Assembly (NCBI RefSeq): GCF_024582815.1
Contig: NZ_CP102099.1
Coordinates: 930,001-994,000 of the forward strand
From: Acinetobacter colistiniresistens
GTDB lineage: Bacteria > Pseudomonadota > Gammaproteobacteria > Pseudomonadales > Moraxellaceae
Direction: 5' to 3'
Length of the DNA: 64,000 nt
The notes under the pieces were generated by a model. The model was not told the origin of the DNA. It worked only from the letters and a program-made list of their open reading frames with translations, and did no database searches. The first letter of the stretch is position 1; every line of letters starts with the position of its first letter. A program made the translations under genes and the position numbers. Positions 38,297-47,720 of this stretch are shown one piece after another.

Positions 38297-39547
38297 ATGA
38301 CCTCAAAAATAGAAATAAAACTGGAAGATGCACAGAGTATTCCAGCAGATTTTTATCTGAATAATACTTCAGCACATGTGATTGCTTCAGATCAAGAAGC
38401 TATTGCTGTGGCGCATCGCGTAGCGGCTGCTTTTGCCAAAGGCGCCGCCCAGCGTGATCATGAACGCAAGCTGCCCTTGCAAGAAATCCAGCAATATTCA
38501 GCCTCTGGTCTGTGGGGCATCAATATTCCGAAACAGTTCGGGGGTGCAGGGGTGAGTTATAAAACTCTTGCTGAGGTGGTGACCATTATTTCCAGTGCAG
38601 ATTCATCTTTAGGGCAAATTGCCCAAAATCATTGGGCCTTCTTAGAACATATCCGTTTGGATGCCTCACTTGAACAGCAGCAATTCTTCTTTACACAAGT
38701 GCTGCAAGGTAAGCGCTTAGGCAATGCATTTTCTGAGAAAAACTCGAAAACCGTGGCAGATCTGACCACCAAAATTGAATTTCATGATGATTATGCGGTG
38801 ATTAATGGTCAGAAATTCTTTGCCACGGGGGCTTTGTTGGCCCATTGGGTTCCTGTGGTTGCGGTCAGTGATGATGGCAAAGTATTTGCTGCATTGGTGC
38901 CGCAACATACGTCAGGATTGACCATTGTAAATGATTGGAGCAGTTTCGGGCAGCGCACCACCGCCAGTGGCAGCGTGCAGCTGGATCAGGTGCGAGTCGA
39001 TTTAAAATACGTTGTTCCAATTCATCAGGCGTTTGAACGTCCTACCGCAGCAGGTGCCATTTCACAAATTATTCAATCCGCTGTTGATGCAGGGATTGCA
39101 CGTGGGGCCATTGAGGAAACCATTCGCTATGTGCGTGAGCATGCCCGACCTTGGATTGACTCAGGTGTGGAACATGCCAGCCAAGACCCTTATACCATTA
39201 GCAATATCGGTGAACTGAAAATTAAACTGCGTGCAGCCGAGGCGGTTTTAGCCTTGGCAGGCGAAGCCATTGATCGTGCTTTAGCAGATCCGACTGAAGA
39301 CACTGTAGCCGAAGCGACCTTACTGACGGCTGAATCGAAAGTGCTGACCACTGAAATTGCATTGTTGGCGGCCAATAAATTATTTGAGCTGTCTGGTACC
39401 CGTTCCACCTTATCGGAGTTGAATCTGGATCGGCATTGGCGTAATGCACGAACCCATACCCTACATGATCCCGTACGTTGGAAGTTTAATCTGGTGGGTA
39501 ATTATTATCTGAATGGTGTGGCACTGCCACGTCATGCCTGGAGCTAA
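38297..39547 (+). CDS. SfnB-like acyl-CoA-dehydrogenase-fold flavoenzyme
   Basis: 416 residues. The acyl-CoA dehydrogenase fold is recognised from the mid-domain FASEKNSKTVADLT-like region (GNAFSEKNS), INGQKFFATGALLAHWVPVV and the C-terminal FELSGTRSTLSELNLDRHWRNARTHTLHDPV. The latter HWRNARTHTLHDP end is typical of SfnB/DszC-type monooxygenases rather than true dehydrogenases. It forms a pair, 12 bp apart, with the next gene. The likely role is oxidation of an organosulfur compound with reduced flavin. Confidence 0.85.
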   Translation: MTSKIEIKLEDAQSIPADFYLNNTSAHVIASDQEAIAVAHRVAAAFAKGAAQRDHERKLPLQEIQQYSASGLWGINIPKQFGGAGVSYKTLAEVVTIISSADSSLGQIAQNHWAFLEHIRLDASLEQQQFFFTQVLQGKRLGNAFSEKNSKTVADLTTKIEFHDDYAVINGQKFFATGALLAHWVPVVAVSDDGKVFAALVPQHTSGLTIVNDWSSFGQRTTASGSVQLDQVRVDLKYVVPIHQAFERPTAAGAISQIIQSAVDAGIARGAIEETIRYVREHARPWIDSGVEHASQDPYTISNIGELKIKLRAAEAVLALAGEAIDRALADPTEDTVAEATLLTAESKVLTTEIALLAANKLFELSGTRSTLSELNLDRHWRNARTHTLHDPVRWKFNLVGNYYLNGVALPRHAWS

Positions 39548-39559
39548 GAGGGCAGTATT

Positions 39560-40819
39560 ATGACCAGTCAAAGTAATCAAAATCTTGCCTTGGGTGCACA
39601 TTATGAGCAGGTGGCGGCGAAGTTCCGCCCGATCTTCGAACGAATTGCGGAAGGCGCTTTAGCACGGGAAAAAAATCGAATCCTGCCCTATGAACCGATT
39701 CAATGGTTAAAACAAGCAGGCTTTGGTGCGGTACGAGTGCCAGTCGCTTTTGGTGGTGATGGTATTTCGCAAAAGCAACTATTCCAGTTATTAATTGAAC
39801 TAGCTCAGGCCGACTCCAATGTAGTGCAGGCCTTACGGGGGCACTTTGCCTTTGTCGAAGACCGTTTAAATGCACAAAAAACTGAAGTACAGACGCAATG
39901 GTTTGAGCGCTTTGTCCGTGGTGAAATCGTGGGGAATGCGTGGACCGAAATTGGTCAAGTCGAAATCGGCGATGTCGTGACCCGAGTGACAGCAGCACAG
40001 GATGGAAAACTCCGTATCAATGGTCAGAAGTATTATTCTACAGGTACGATTTTTGCAGATTGGATTGATCTGTTCGCTTTGGATGAAACCACTCATCAGC
40101 ATGTGATTGCGGCGGTATCTACTCAAGCTGAAGGCATTGATGTTGTGGATGATTGGGATGGCTTTGGGCAAAAAACTACGGGCAGCGGTACACTGAGCTT
40201 AAACAATGTAGAGATTGCTCGAGATCATATTCTGGTGTTTGAAAACCGCTTTAAATATCAAACCGCCTTTTATCAAGTGGTCCATCTGGCGACTCTGGCG
40301 GGTATTGCGCAAAGTGCAGTACAGAACTTTAAGCAGGAAGTGCGTCAACGAACCCGAATCTATAGTCATGGCAATGCCAGTCTGGTCCGTGACGATGCAC
40401 AAATCCTGCAAGTGATTGGTAAAGCTTCTGCACAGGCTTATGCGGCGCAAACTATTGCACTTAACACTGCGGAAGCCTTAGATGCAGCGTATTTACAACA
40501 TTTTCAGAATGATCAACAGCTGGAGTTAGCGGCCAATGAGCATGCTGAATTAGTATCGGCGCAAGGTCAGGTGGTGATTGCGGAATTGGTACTCAATTTG
40601 AGCACTGAGCTGTTTAATGCCTTGGGGGCATCGGCCAGTAGCACCGACAAGCAATTAGACCGTTTTTGGCGCAATGCCCGTGTGATCGCTTCACACAATC
40701 CATTGGTGTATAAACAGAAAGTGATTGGAGACTGGGAAGTGAATCAGGCACCTTTGCCTTATGTCTGGCAGATTGGCAATAGTCCTGTTGCGGCGAATCA
40801 AAAACAAGTCCCGGTTTAG
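39560..40819 (+). CDS. DszC-like acyl-CoA-dehydrogenase-fold monooxygenase
   Basis: 419 residues, paralogous to its upstream neighbour. GNAWTEIGQVEIGDVVTRV, INGQKYYSTGTIFADWIDLF and LFNALGASASSTDKQLDRFW with RNARVIASHNPLVYK identify the DszC/SfnB branch. It is in an operon with the SfnB-like gene and divergent from the LLM oxygenase. The three together resemble a sulfonate or sulfone utilisation set. The FMN reductase that would supply reduced flavin is not in the window. Confidence 0.85.
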   Translation: MTSQSNQNLALGAHYEQVAAKFRPIFERIAEGALAREKNRILPYEPIQWLKQAGFGAVRVPVAFGGDGISQKQLFQLLIELAQADSNVVQALRGHFAFVEDRLNAQKTEVQTQWFERFVRGEIVGNAWTEIGQVEIGDVVTRVTAAQDGKLRINGQKYYSTGTIFADWIDLFALDETTHQHVIAAVSTQAEGIDVVDDWDGFGQKTTGSGTLSLNNVEIARDHILVFENRFKYQTAFYQVVHLATLAGIAQSAVQNFKQEVRQRTRIYSHGNASLVRDDAQILQVIGKASAQAYAAQTIALNTAEALDAAYLQHFQNDQQLELAANEHAELVSAQGQVVIAELVLNLSTELFNALGASASSTDKQLDRFWRNARVIASHNPLVYKQKVIGDWEVNQAPLPYVWQIGNSPVAANQKQVPV

Positions 40820-40873
40820 TGATCAGCGCACAGTAGTGGTATTGAATGAAAACTATTGTGCGTTTTCCGATAT

Positions 40874-41782
40874 TTATTTATTTTCTGGCAGTTGTTGCTT
40901 CGCAAAGAATTTAAATTTTAATTCGCTGACCAAGACCCCAAGCACCACCAATAATCCTCCAAACAAGGCCAATAAGGGTAAACGTTCTCCTGCAATACGA
41001 CCGATGACACCTGCCCAGACCGGTTCACCCGCATAAATAATCGCAGCACGGGTTGGATCGACCATACGCTGTGCCCAGTTCATCACAAACTGAATTAACG
41101 CACTGGCTAAGCCTAATGCCACGGCAATAATCAGCAATTCCCATGAAAAATCAGGGATACGGTGTTCATCAACCAAAGGCATACTGGCAAATGATAGCAA
41201 TGAGGCCACCGCCAATTGAATCACCGTGACCCGTCTCAGATTGACTTTCCCAGCAAAATAACCAATCAGAATAATTTCCAGTGCAATCACAAAGGCACAG
41301 ACCAAGGTTAGCGTTTGTCCATAACTAAAGTTAATACTGGAGAAGCCATTGCCGGTTAACAAGACCAAACCGGTAAAGGCCAGTGCCGTGCCGACCCAAG
41401 TCATTACAGAAGGTATTTTTTGGAAAATCACCCACATCAGAATGGGGACAAGGGGCACATACAGCGCCGTTAAAAAAGCCGACTCACTACTCAGGATGCT
41501 TTGCAGACCGATGGTTTGAGTGCCATAACCAATCGCAATCACAATCCCGATGGCGGTACCAGCCAAGCTCTCTTTTAGGGTTAGGCCACGCATGGATTTA
41601 ATCGAGATTAGAAAGATTGCCAAAGCCGCGACTGCAAAACGACAGCCGACAAAAAACATCGGACTACTAAAATTCAGGGCATATTGGACGGCTAAAAAAG
41701 TGCCACCCCAAATCATGGTAATCAAAATAAGTGCGAGTTGTGCGGCTTTAGGAGATTGAGATAAAGCGATCAATGTAGCCAT
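40874..41782 (-). CDS. DMT family (EamA) exporter
   Basis: 302 residues, ten membrane helices as two EamA repeats (about 15-145 and 160-290). GGTFLAVQYALNFSSP and RAAIIYAGEPVWAGVIGRIA are characteristic. It is probably a metabolite exporter. It is divergent from an XRE-cupin regulator whose likely binding sites lie between them. Confidence 0.9.
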   Translation of the reverse strand: MATLIALSQSPKAAQLALILITMIWGGTFLAVQYALNFSSPMFFVGCRFAVAALAIFLISIKSMRGLTLKESLAGTAIGIVIAIGYGTQTIGLQSILSSESAFLTALYVPLVPILMWVIFQKIPSVMTWVGTALAFTGLVLLTGNGFSSINFSYGQTLTLVCAFVIALEIILIGYFAGKVNLRRVTVIQLAVASLLSFASMPLVDEHRIPDFSWELLIIAVALGLASALIQFVMNWAQRMVDPTRAAIIYAGEPVWAGVIGRIAGERLPLLALFGGLLVVLGVLVSELKFKFFAKQQLPENK

Positions 41783-41795
41783 CCTTGTGAGTAAA

Positions 41796-41852
41796 GTGCA
41801 ATATACTGCACATATTGCATTGCTTATTGGTTTTGTGCAATATATTGCGCAT
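41796..41852. promoter_or_regulatory. Palindromic operator candidates between exporter and XRE-cupin regulator
   Basis: TGCAATATACTGCA at 41797-41810 and the perfect palindrome GCAATATATTGC at 41837-41848 share the TGCAATATA core, and a half site CATATTGCA lies between (41811-41819). The centres are about 39 bp apart. The placement between divergent genes suggests autoregulation and control of the exporter by the adjacent XRE-cupin protein. Confidence 0.6.
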
Positions 41853-41878
41853 GTTTTTTATTTTCTCTGTGGGAATGA

Positions 41879-42430
41879 ATGAGTCATTCAGAGACCGTAT
41901 TGCAATATGTTGGGCAGAATATTCGTCTTTTTCGTACGGAACGTCAGCTCAGCCAGCAAGATTTGGCTGATCGAGCAGGCGTCAGTCGCCGTACCATAGC
42001 CGCTTTGGAAACAGGACAGGTCAATATTAGTCTGGCTAAGCTGGATGCAATTGCGATTGCATTAGCCGTCGATTTTAAAAAGCTGGTCAGCCCATCTGAG
42101 CTGAGTGAATCTGCCATCGTCAATACCTTGGCGTGGCAAGGTCAACAAGCTGAAAGCCATGCCACACTTTTGGCAGCGGTGCCGACTCGAACACAGGCTG
42201 AATTATGGACATGGTCGCTGGCTGTGGGTGAGGTATATCAGGCTGAGCCAGATCAAAAAGGTTGGCAGGAATTGATTTATGTGGTGGAGGGAGAGTTGAC
42301 GATTTCGTTTGAACATGAAAATCGTGTGCTTCAGGCCGGCGAGTCGACTTTATTTGAGAGCTCTATTCAGTATTGTTATGCCAACCGTTCGAAACAGCCT
42401 TTAAAATTTATTCGCAATGTACTGTATTAA
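41879..42430 (+). CDS. XRE family regulator with cupin domain
   Basis: 183 residues. The HTH spans about residues 12-66 (NIRLFRTERQLSQQDLADRA then GVSRRTIAALETGQVNIS) and the cupin ligand-binding domain about 110-180 (YVVEGELTISFE, LQAGESTLFES). Such proteins sense small amines, amino acids or acids. It is divergent from the DMT exporter, which it probably represses. Confidence 0.9.
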   Translation: MSHSETVLQYVGQNIRLFRTERQLSQQDLADRAGVSRRTIAALETGQVNISLAKLDAIAIALAVDFKKLVSPSELSESAIVNTLAWQGQQAESHATLLAAVPTRTQAELWTWSLAVGEVYQAEPDQKGWQELIYVVEGELTISFEHENRVLQAGESTLFESSIQYCYANRSKQPLKFIRNVLY

Positions 42431-42436
42431 GGCAAA

Positions 42437-42460
42437 GAAGTTACCCGTGTAGGTAACTTC
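42437..42460. terminator. Hairpin between convergent genes
   Basis: GAAGTTACC / GGTAACTTC nine-bp stem with a 6-nt loop, without a clear T tract on either side. It may act as a weak bidirectional terminator between the XRE gene and hisA. Confidence 0.45.
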
Positions 42461-42474
42461 ATAGACCAAACTGC

Positions 42475-43206
42475 TTAGAGGCGGTCTTCATCCAGCAATA
42501 ATTGTGCTTCACGTAGGTTCAATGTGCCTTCATAGATAGCACGACCAGTAATGGCACCTAAAATACCTTTTTTGCCTTTTAAATGACGTACATCATCTAG
42601 ATTGGTGACGCCGCCAGAAGCAATCACAGGCAGACCTGAATAGTTGGCCAGGTTCACGGTTTGTTCCACGTTCACACCTTGCATCATGCCGTCACGTGCA
42701 ATATCGGTATACACGATGCTGGAGACACCTGCATCTGCAAAACGTTTGGCAAGGTCAGTGGCTTTTACATCAGTAACATTGGCCCAACCATCGGTTGCCA
42801 CCATGCCATTGATGGCATCAATACCAACAATGATATGGCCTGCGAAGCGTTTACATGCTTCTTCAACAAACTCAGGCTCTTTCACCGCCTTGGTGCCGAT
42901 AATCACAAAGGAAACGCCCGCTTCCAAATAGTGTTCGATGGTTTCAAGCGAACGGATACCACCCCCAATCTGAATTGGAAGTTCAGGTTGTGCACGTGCA
43001 ATTGCTTCGACCACGGGTTTGTGAATTGGCGTACCTGCGAAAGCACCATTTAAATCGACTAAATGTAAACGACGTGCGCCTTCATCCACCCAATGCTGTG
43101 CAGTTGCTACAGGGTCTTCAGAGAAAACGGTATCGTCCTCCATACGTCCTTGCTTCAAACGGACACATTTACCATCTTTCAGGTCAATTGCTGGGATGAT
43201 TAGCAT
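42475..43206 (-). CDS. hisA: ProFAR isomerase
   Basis: 243 residues from the ATG at 43206 ([20 protein letters not shown]). The longer frame from 43269 is unlikely, since AAGGAGCG stands ideally before this ATG. TIM barrel with catalytic Asp in PAIDLKDG (residue 8) and [10 protein letters not shown] (about 129) plus the GGGIRS and SGGVTN phosphate loops. It isomerises ProFAR to PRFAR in histidine synthesis. Confidence 0.95.
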   Translation of the reverse strand: MLIIPAIDLKDGKCVRLKQGRMEDDTVFSEDPVATAQHWVDEGARRLHLVDLNGAFAGTPIHKPVVEAIARAQPELPIQIGGGIRSLETIEHYLEAGVSFVIIGTKAVKEPEFVEEACKRFAGHIIVGIDAINGMVATDGWANVTDVKATDLAKRFADAGVSSIVYTDIARDGMMQGVNVEQTVNLANYSGLPVIASGGVTNLDDVRHLKGKKGILGAITGRAIYEGTLNLREAQLLLDEDRL

Positions 43207-43272
43207 GCTTTCGCTCCTTGCATCATCATAGAGTTTAAATTGGCTACATATTAGCAAAGTATTGATCAATCG

Positions 43273-43959
43273 CTAAGCCTTGTCTGCTGAACCTGCCAGT
43301 ATTTGCATGATTTGTTGTTGTAATTGAGGCGTCAGCAATTGTTGCTGATACAGTTGCTCAAAGCACAGTCGCGCAGCGTAGGCATCTGCTGCGGCATAAT
43401 GGATTTGTTGCGGACTCAGATAGTTAACAGACCAGTTGGATGTACTGATTTTTTTACTCTTGGCGAAATAGCGCTGGAATAGGAGAGCGATTGCCGTTTG
43501 AGTACCGACTTGGCTGCGATAACCAAAACTTGCAAAGCTCTTGGAGAGATCAAGCATGGCATTGGGATGAATGCCTTTACGACGAAAGATATGGGCATCA
43601 TTTTTCAACCCAAAACCGACTTTGAGTTGTTGTTCATTTTCGAGAATGGGACGAAGAAAATCCAAAATTTCAGCACTAACCTGAAACAAATAAGCTTTAT
43701 GCGGTGTCGCAAGCTGGATCAGGTGAGGGCCTGTCGATTGTTCACCGACTTTAAAGGTGGGTTTAGACTCGGTGTCGAAACCAAAGATCCGGATGGCATC
43801 GAGTTCAGCTTGCAGTGCCAGACATTGCTCAAGGGTTTGGATGACCAGAATGTTTTCAGCGGTGAGGTTTGGAAATACAGGCAAAGTCCGGATGTATTCT
43901 TTGGTTACAGGGAGGGCGAGGTGTTGGGGTGTATCCATCTGCATTAAAACCCAAGTCAT
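43273..43959 (-). CDS. 3'-5' exonuclease (RNase D-like, DEDDy)
   Basis: 228 residues. ExoI motif FGFDTESKPTF (Asp and Glu), ExoII GFGLKNDAHIF (Asp) and ExoIII IHYAAADAYAARLC (Tyr and Asp) define a DEDDy nuclease. It lacks the HRDC domain of full RNase D. The role is probably RNA 3' trimming or single-strand DNA processing. It lies 66 bp upstream of hisA on the same strand. Confidence 0.87.
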   Translation of the reverse strand: MTWVLMQMDTPQHLALPVTKEYIRTLPVFPNLTAENILVIQTLEQCLALQAELDAIRIFGFDTESKPTFKVGEQSTGPHLIQLATPHKAYLFQVSAEILDFLRPILENEQQLKVGFGLKNDAHIFRRKGIHPNAMLDLSKSFASFGYRSQVGTQTAIALLFQRYFAKSKKISTSNWSVNYLSPQQIHYAAADAYAARLCFEQLYQQQLLTPQLQQQIMQILAGSADKA

Positions 43960-43991
43960 TTATTTGAGCTTAAACGGTTTTATCCAAATGT

Positions 43992-44018
43992 AAAAGCCAA
44001 GTGAGAATACTTGGCTTA
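43992..44018 (-). terminator. Terminator of the DUF805 gene
   Basis: AAGCCAAGT / ACTTGGCTT nine-bp stem with a 6-nt loop and T-rich sequence on the minus strand side. Confidence 0.7.
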
Positions 44019-44034
44019 TTGTCCTGTGAAATAT

Positions 44035-44568
44035 TTATTCGGCATAAGGATGTTGCTGTTCAAATTGCAGTTGCTGACTTTTCTGGATGTAACTTTGGTA
44101 AGCAGGAATGGCAGTCGCTGCGAGAATTAACATACTAATTGGGATCAGGATGATGTAGATCCAGGCTAAAACTTTTTCCCAGCCCTGTGTAATACGGGGA
44201 GCGCCATAATTATTTGTATTCTCATCTCCTTTTGCACAACTTAAATAAATAAAAAACAAGAAATTCACCAGTGGAATTAGCATTAAAAGTGATAACCATC
44301 CTGTTTGATTTCGATCATGTAGGCGACGGATAGAGAAAATAAAACTGTAGTAAAGGACAGCGATATAAATAATGATAAAAACGCCACCTAAGAGGTAGAC
44401 CAAAATACCTGTAGAAGAATTACTAAACGCCGGCATGAAGATCGCAGCAATAATACCAAGGACCAACATGGAAAGTCCAAGGAGCATATTCCAGCCTAAA
44501 TAAGAGAGTCTGCCAAAACGCCCATTTGCGCTAAAACCTGAATCATTTGCTTGAAAATTAGCGGTCAT
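44035..44568 (-). CDS. DUF805 membrane protein
   Basis: 177 residues. Four hydrophobic helices; GRFGRLSYLGWNMLL (about 16-30) and SIRRLHDRNQTGWLSLLMLIP (about 80-100) are the DUF805 signatures. The C-terminal helix is followed by a Gln-rich tail (SQQLQFEQQHPYAE). Function unknown. Confidence 0.88.
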   Translation of the reverse strand: MTANFQANDSGFSANGRFGRLSYLGWNMLLGLSMLVLGIIAAIFMPAFSNSSTGILVYLLGGVFIIIYIAVLYYSFIFSIRRLHDRNQTGWLSLLMLIPLVNFLFFIYLSCAKGDENTNNYGAPRITQGWEKVLAWIYIILIPISMLILAATAIPAYQSYIQKSQQLQFEQQHPYAE

Positions 44569-44673
44569 TTTAAGTTCCTATATTGATTAATTTTTTAAGG
44601 ATACGCTGTTTGGTTTTTATTCAAATCGCTTGCATGATAAGCAAAATAGTATTGAAAATAAATAGAAAAGAAG

Positions 44674-44713
44674 AATTAAAAAAATCAAGCCAATATTGAT
44701 TGGCTTGATTTTG
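44674..44713 (-). terminator. Rho-independent terminator of hisB-hisH
   Basis: AAAATCAAGCCAAT / ATTGGCTTGATTTT is a 14-bp stem with a 4-nt loop, with a seven-T tract on the minus strand. Confidence 0.85.
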
Positions 44714-44742
44714 GATCGATGGTTTTGGGTTCTAGTAGAAAG

Positions 44743-45360
44743 TTAAATCTTCCATTCCACAAAATTCTTTAACAACTGCAAACCAGCGGTATGACTTTTT
44801 TCAGGATGGAACTGGGTCGCAAACAAATTGTCTTTGTGAATCGCGGTGCAGAAATTTAGACCATAATTGCAAGTTGCAGCGGTAACAGCTACATCTTTAG
44901 GCTCGACATAATAGCTATGCACAAAATAGAAACGCGCATCTTGCTCAATGTTATTCCACATCGGATGACTTGGATCAAGTTGATGCACCTGGTTCCAGCC
45001 CATGTGTGGCACTTTTAAATTCGGAATTTCAGGGAAATGTTTAACCACACCATCGAAAATACCAAGCGCATCAACACCGCCATTTTCTTCCGAGCTTTGC
45101 AGTAGTGCTTGCATACCTACACAAATTGCCAGAACAGGCTTGTTGAAGGCTGCCTGACGCACCACCTCATCAATACCTGCTTCACGCATACCTTGCATGC
45201 AGTCACGCATTGCGCCTACACCTGGAAACACAATCTTATCAGCTTTGGCAATGAGTTTAGGATCATTGGTCACGTCTACTGTCGCCCCGACATGCTCCAG
45301 CGCTTTTGCCGCAGAGTGCAGGTTACCCATGCCATAATCAAGTAAAGCAATCCGGGTCAT
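44743..45360 (-). CDS. hisH: Imidazole glycerol phosphate synthase glutaminase subunit
   Basis: 205 residues, class I glutamine amidotransferase. The nucleophile Cys is in [13 protein letters not shown] (residue 80) and the His-Glu pair in [10 protein letters not shown] (about 183-190). It supplies ammonia to HisF. Its ATG shares one base with the hisB stop (TAATG), so the two are coupled. Confidence 0.96.
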   Translation of the reverse strand: MTRIALLDYGMGNLHSAAKALEHVGATVDVTNDPKLIAKADKIVFPGVGAMRDCMQGMREAGIDEVVRQAAFNKPVLAICVGMQALLQSSEENGGVDALGIFDGVVKHFPEIPNLKVPHMGWNQVHQLDPSHPMWNNIEQDARFYFVHSYYVEPKDVAVTAATCNYGLNFCTAIHKDNLFATQFHPEKSHTAGLQLLKNFVEWKI

Positions 45361-45953
45361 TACAAACTACCTTTGGTTGAAGCAATGGTGTTTTCTGCTC
45401 GTGGATCAATTTCACAGGCCATACGCAATGCACGTGCCAAGGCTTTAAATACACTTTCAATCTGGTGGTGACTGTTTTTGCCTTTTAGGTTATCAATATG
45501 CAATGTCATCAGTGCGTGATTGACAAAACCTTGGAAGAACTCTGAAAATAAATCGACATCAAACGTACCGATCCGGGCACGGGTAAATGGAATATCCATG
45601 AATAAGCCTGGACGACCAGACAGATCCACCACCACACGAGACAATGCTTCATCTAGCGGTGCATAGAAATGACCATAGCGACGTAAGCCTTTTTTATCGC
45701 CCAAAGCTTGTGCAAAGGCTTGTCCCAAGGTAATTCCGCAATCTTCAACGGTGTGATGGTCATCGATTTCCAGATCGCCATCACAATGAATATCGATATC
45801 AAATAGACCATGGCGCTTGATTTGATCAATCATATGGTCTAAAAATGGAACTCCAGTGTTGAGTGTGCCTTGACCAGTACCATCGAGATTGAGACGAACT
45901 CGAATTTTTGTTTCGTTGGTATTTCTTACCACTTCACTGATACGTTGCGTCAT
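45360..45953 (-). CDS. hisB: Imidazoleglycerol-phosphate dehydratase
   Basis: 197 residues from the ATG at 45953 ([20 protein letters not shown]), preferred to the longer frame from 45968. The manganese-binding His clusters [12 protein letters not shown] and [17 protein letters not shown] are intact. This is the monofunctional dehydratase, with no histidinol-phosphatase domain. It overlaps hisH. Confidence 0.96.
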   Translation of the reverse strand: MTQRISEVVRNTNETKIRVRLNLDGTGQGTLNTGVPFLDHMIDQIKRHGLFDIDIHCDGDLEIDDHHTVEDCGITLGQAFAQALGDKKGLRRYGHFYAPLDEALSRVVVDLSGRPGLFMDIPFTRARIGTFDVDLFSEFFQGFVNHALMTLHIDNLKGKNSHHQIESVFKALARALRMACEIDPRAENTIASTKGSL

Positions 45954-46057
45954 GGACACGTTCCTCAAAAAACGTCAAAAATGATTGAATTAAAAACCGA
46001 TAGTTTCGCTGTGACGAAAAAGTGACAGCATCATAGTTTGCTCAGGAGGGTTAATCA

Positions 46058-46435
46058 ATGCCTATTACCGTACATGCTTACAGTTCTCTGGAAGATTCAG
46101 GGATTCGTACTCAGCTCGAGCGACTTTACGATACCAGCCCAGAGTTTGGCGATGGGCAAGATGCAATGGAACAACTTGAACAAAATCTACAGCAATATAC
46201 CACAGTTTATACTGCTGAATTTAACACCAAAATTATAGGTGCAATTTGGGCAACAGGACAAGGTGAAAGCCGTGTTTTGGAATATATTGTGGTACATCCT
46301 GCCAATCGCGGGCGTGGGGTGGCAGAACGCTTGGTTGAAGAAGTATGCCGTATGGAAGAAGAGCAAGGGGTTAAACAGTTTGAACCGGGTTGTGGGGCCA
46401 TCCATCGCTGTTTATCGCATATTGGCAAAATCTAA
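46058..46435 (+). CDS. GNAT family N-acetyltransferase (PanM/GNAT-like)
   Basis: 125 residues. Acetyl-CoA binding motif A is IVVHPANRGRGVAERLVEEV (about 77-96). It has AGGAGGG as a strong ribosome site at 46044-46050. The C-terminus is short for a GNAT enzyme, but the core fold is complete. Substrate unknown. Confidence 0.82.
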   Translation: MPITVHAYSSLEDSGIRTQLERLYDTSPEFGDGQDAMEQLEQNLQQYTTVYTAEFNTKIIGAIWATGQGESRVLEYIVVHPANRGRGVAERLVEEVCRMEEEQGVKQFEPGCGAIHRCLSHIGKI

Positions 46436-46545
46436 GCCTTAATCGGGTATTACTTGCTCCTTTGCAGCAAAATTAAGCGTTTAAGAGAAAAACTCACAAA
46501 TTTGCTTGACGGGCTTAGGCAAACATTGTTTAATACGCCCACTTT

Positions 46546-46621
46546 GGCGTGATAGCTCAGTAGGTAGAGCAACGGATTGAAAATCCGTGTGTCCCCAGTT
46601 CGATCCTGGGTCTCGCCACCA
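46546..46621 (+). tRNA. tRNA-Phe(GAA), copy 1
   Basis: A 76-nt cloverleaf starting GGCGTGATAGCTCAG and ending in encoded CCA. The anticodon arm CGGATTGAAAATCCG gives GAA. It is followed by a terminator and a second, identical copy. Confidence 0.97.
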
Positions 46622-46636
46622 TAAATTTGTATTTTC

Positions 46637-46665
46637 AATCCCTGATCCCATCAGGGATTTTTTTT
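46637..46665 (+). terminator. Rho-independent terminator of tRNA-Phe copy 1
   Basis: AATCCCTGA / TCAGGGATT stem, 5-nt loop, eight T's. Confidence 0.88.
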
Positions 46666-46761
46666 GCCTTAAAATTGATTGCGTGAAAAATGTGCATTCA
46701 AATCAAAAGCTCATGATAATTATTGACTATTGCCCTGAGATACGGCTTAATACACCCCATT

Positions 46762-46837
46762 GGCGTGATAGCTCAGTAGGTAGAGCAACGGATTGAAAAT
46801 CCGTGTGTCCCCAGTTCGATCCTGGGTCTCGCCACCA
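46762..46837 (+). tRNA. tRNA-Phe(GAA), copy 2
   Basis: Identical in sequence to copy 1 across all 76 nt, including CCA. It lies 140 bp downstream and has its own terminator. Confidence 0.97.
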
Positions 46838-46842
46838 TATTC

Positions 46843-46878
46843 AAAAAGCCTCAAACGAAAGTTTGGGGCTTTTTTTTA
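46843..46878 (+). terminator. Rho-independent terminator of tRNA-Phe copy 2
   Basis: AAGCCTCAAAC GAAA GTTTGGGGCTT stem with a long T tract. Confidence 0.88.
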
Positions 46879-46935
46879 TTGCTTCAATATTTTGCTATAT
46901 TGGGGCCAAGTAGAAGAATTGAAGAATAACATCGC

Positions 46936-47673
46936 ATGAAAGATCTGTTTTCGGCGCAAAGTGAACTTTATCAACAGGCGCGACCGACTTATCCACAATC
47001 GCTCATAGACAGCTTAATTAAACAGCTCAAAGGTTTTGACTGTACGTGGGACTGTGGCGCAGGTTCAGGACAATTAACGCGGCTAATTGCACCGTATTTT
47101 CAACAGGTGATTGCAACTGACCTGAGCCAGAACCAGCTCGATCAAGCGCCTGCCTTAAGTAATGTTAGCTATTTACAACAAGCCGCAGAACACAGCGTTT
47201 TCCCTGATCGATATTTTGATTTGATCACCGTCGCACAGGCGATTCACTGGTTTGATTTTGAAAAATTCTATGCAGAAGTTAAGCGAACACTGAAAGCAGA
47301 TGGTCTTTTTGCAGTGATTGGTTATGGCTTAATCCAGTTAGATGATACAGATCTAAATCAGCGAATCGATCAGCTCTATCATCATACTTTAAAGGGCTTT
47401 TGGGATGTGGAGCGGCGTTATATTGATGAATGTTATCAAACGATTCCATTTCCCTTTGAGGAAATCAGCATGCCGCAGTTCCAGATCGAGTTAAGCTGGA
47501 CAGGACCGCAGTTGTGGGATTATTTAAATACCTGGTCTGCGGTAAAGCATTACCAAGATCAACAGCATGAGAGCCCATTGCTGAGCTTACAGGGGCTGTT
47601 ACAGCAACAGCAACCCATTGGAGTCACCTTTCCAATTTTGCTCAGAGTCGGGCGCCTAACTACTTCAGGATAG
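46936..47673 (+). CDS. Class I SAM-dependent methyltransferase
   Basis: 245 residues. Motif I TWDCGAGSGQLTRLIAP (about 37-53), the acidic residue in VIATDLSQNQL and post-motif FDLITVAQAIHWFDFEKFY identify the Methyltransf_11/25 family. This branch resembles trans-aconitate or generic small-molecule methyltransferases. It is convergent with the CoA-transferase gene. Confidence 0.88.
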   Translation: MKDLFSAQSELYQQARPTYPQSLIDSLIKQLKGFDCTWDCGAGSGQLTRLIAPYFQQVIATDLSQNQLDQAPALSNVSYLQQAAEHSVFPDRYFDLITVAQAIHWFDFEKFYAEVKRTLKADGLFAVIGYGLIQLDDTDLNQRIDQLYHHTLKGFWDVERRYIDECYQTIPFPFEEISMPQFQIELSWTGPQLWDYLNTWSAVKHYQDQQHESPLLSLQGLLQQQQPIGVTFPILLRVGRLTTSG

Positions 47674-47680
47674 GAAAATA

Positions 47681-47705
47681 AAAAAGCATGCCGAAGCATG
47701 CTTTT
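47681..47705. terminator. Bidirectional terminator
   Basis: AAAAAGCATGC CGAA GCATGCTTTTT between the convergent methyltransferase and CoA-transferase genes; a perfect stem usable on both strands. Confidence 0.88.
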
Positions 47706-47720
47706 TATGAAGAGAGGGGA

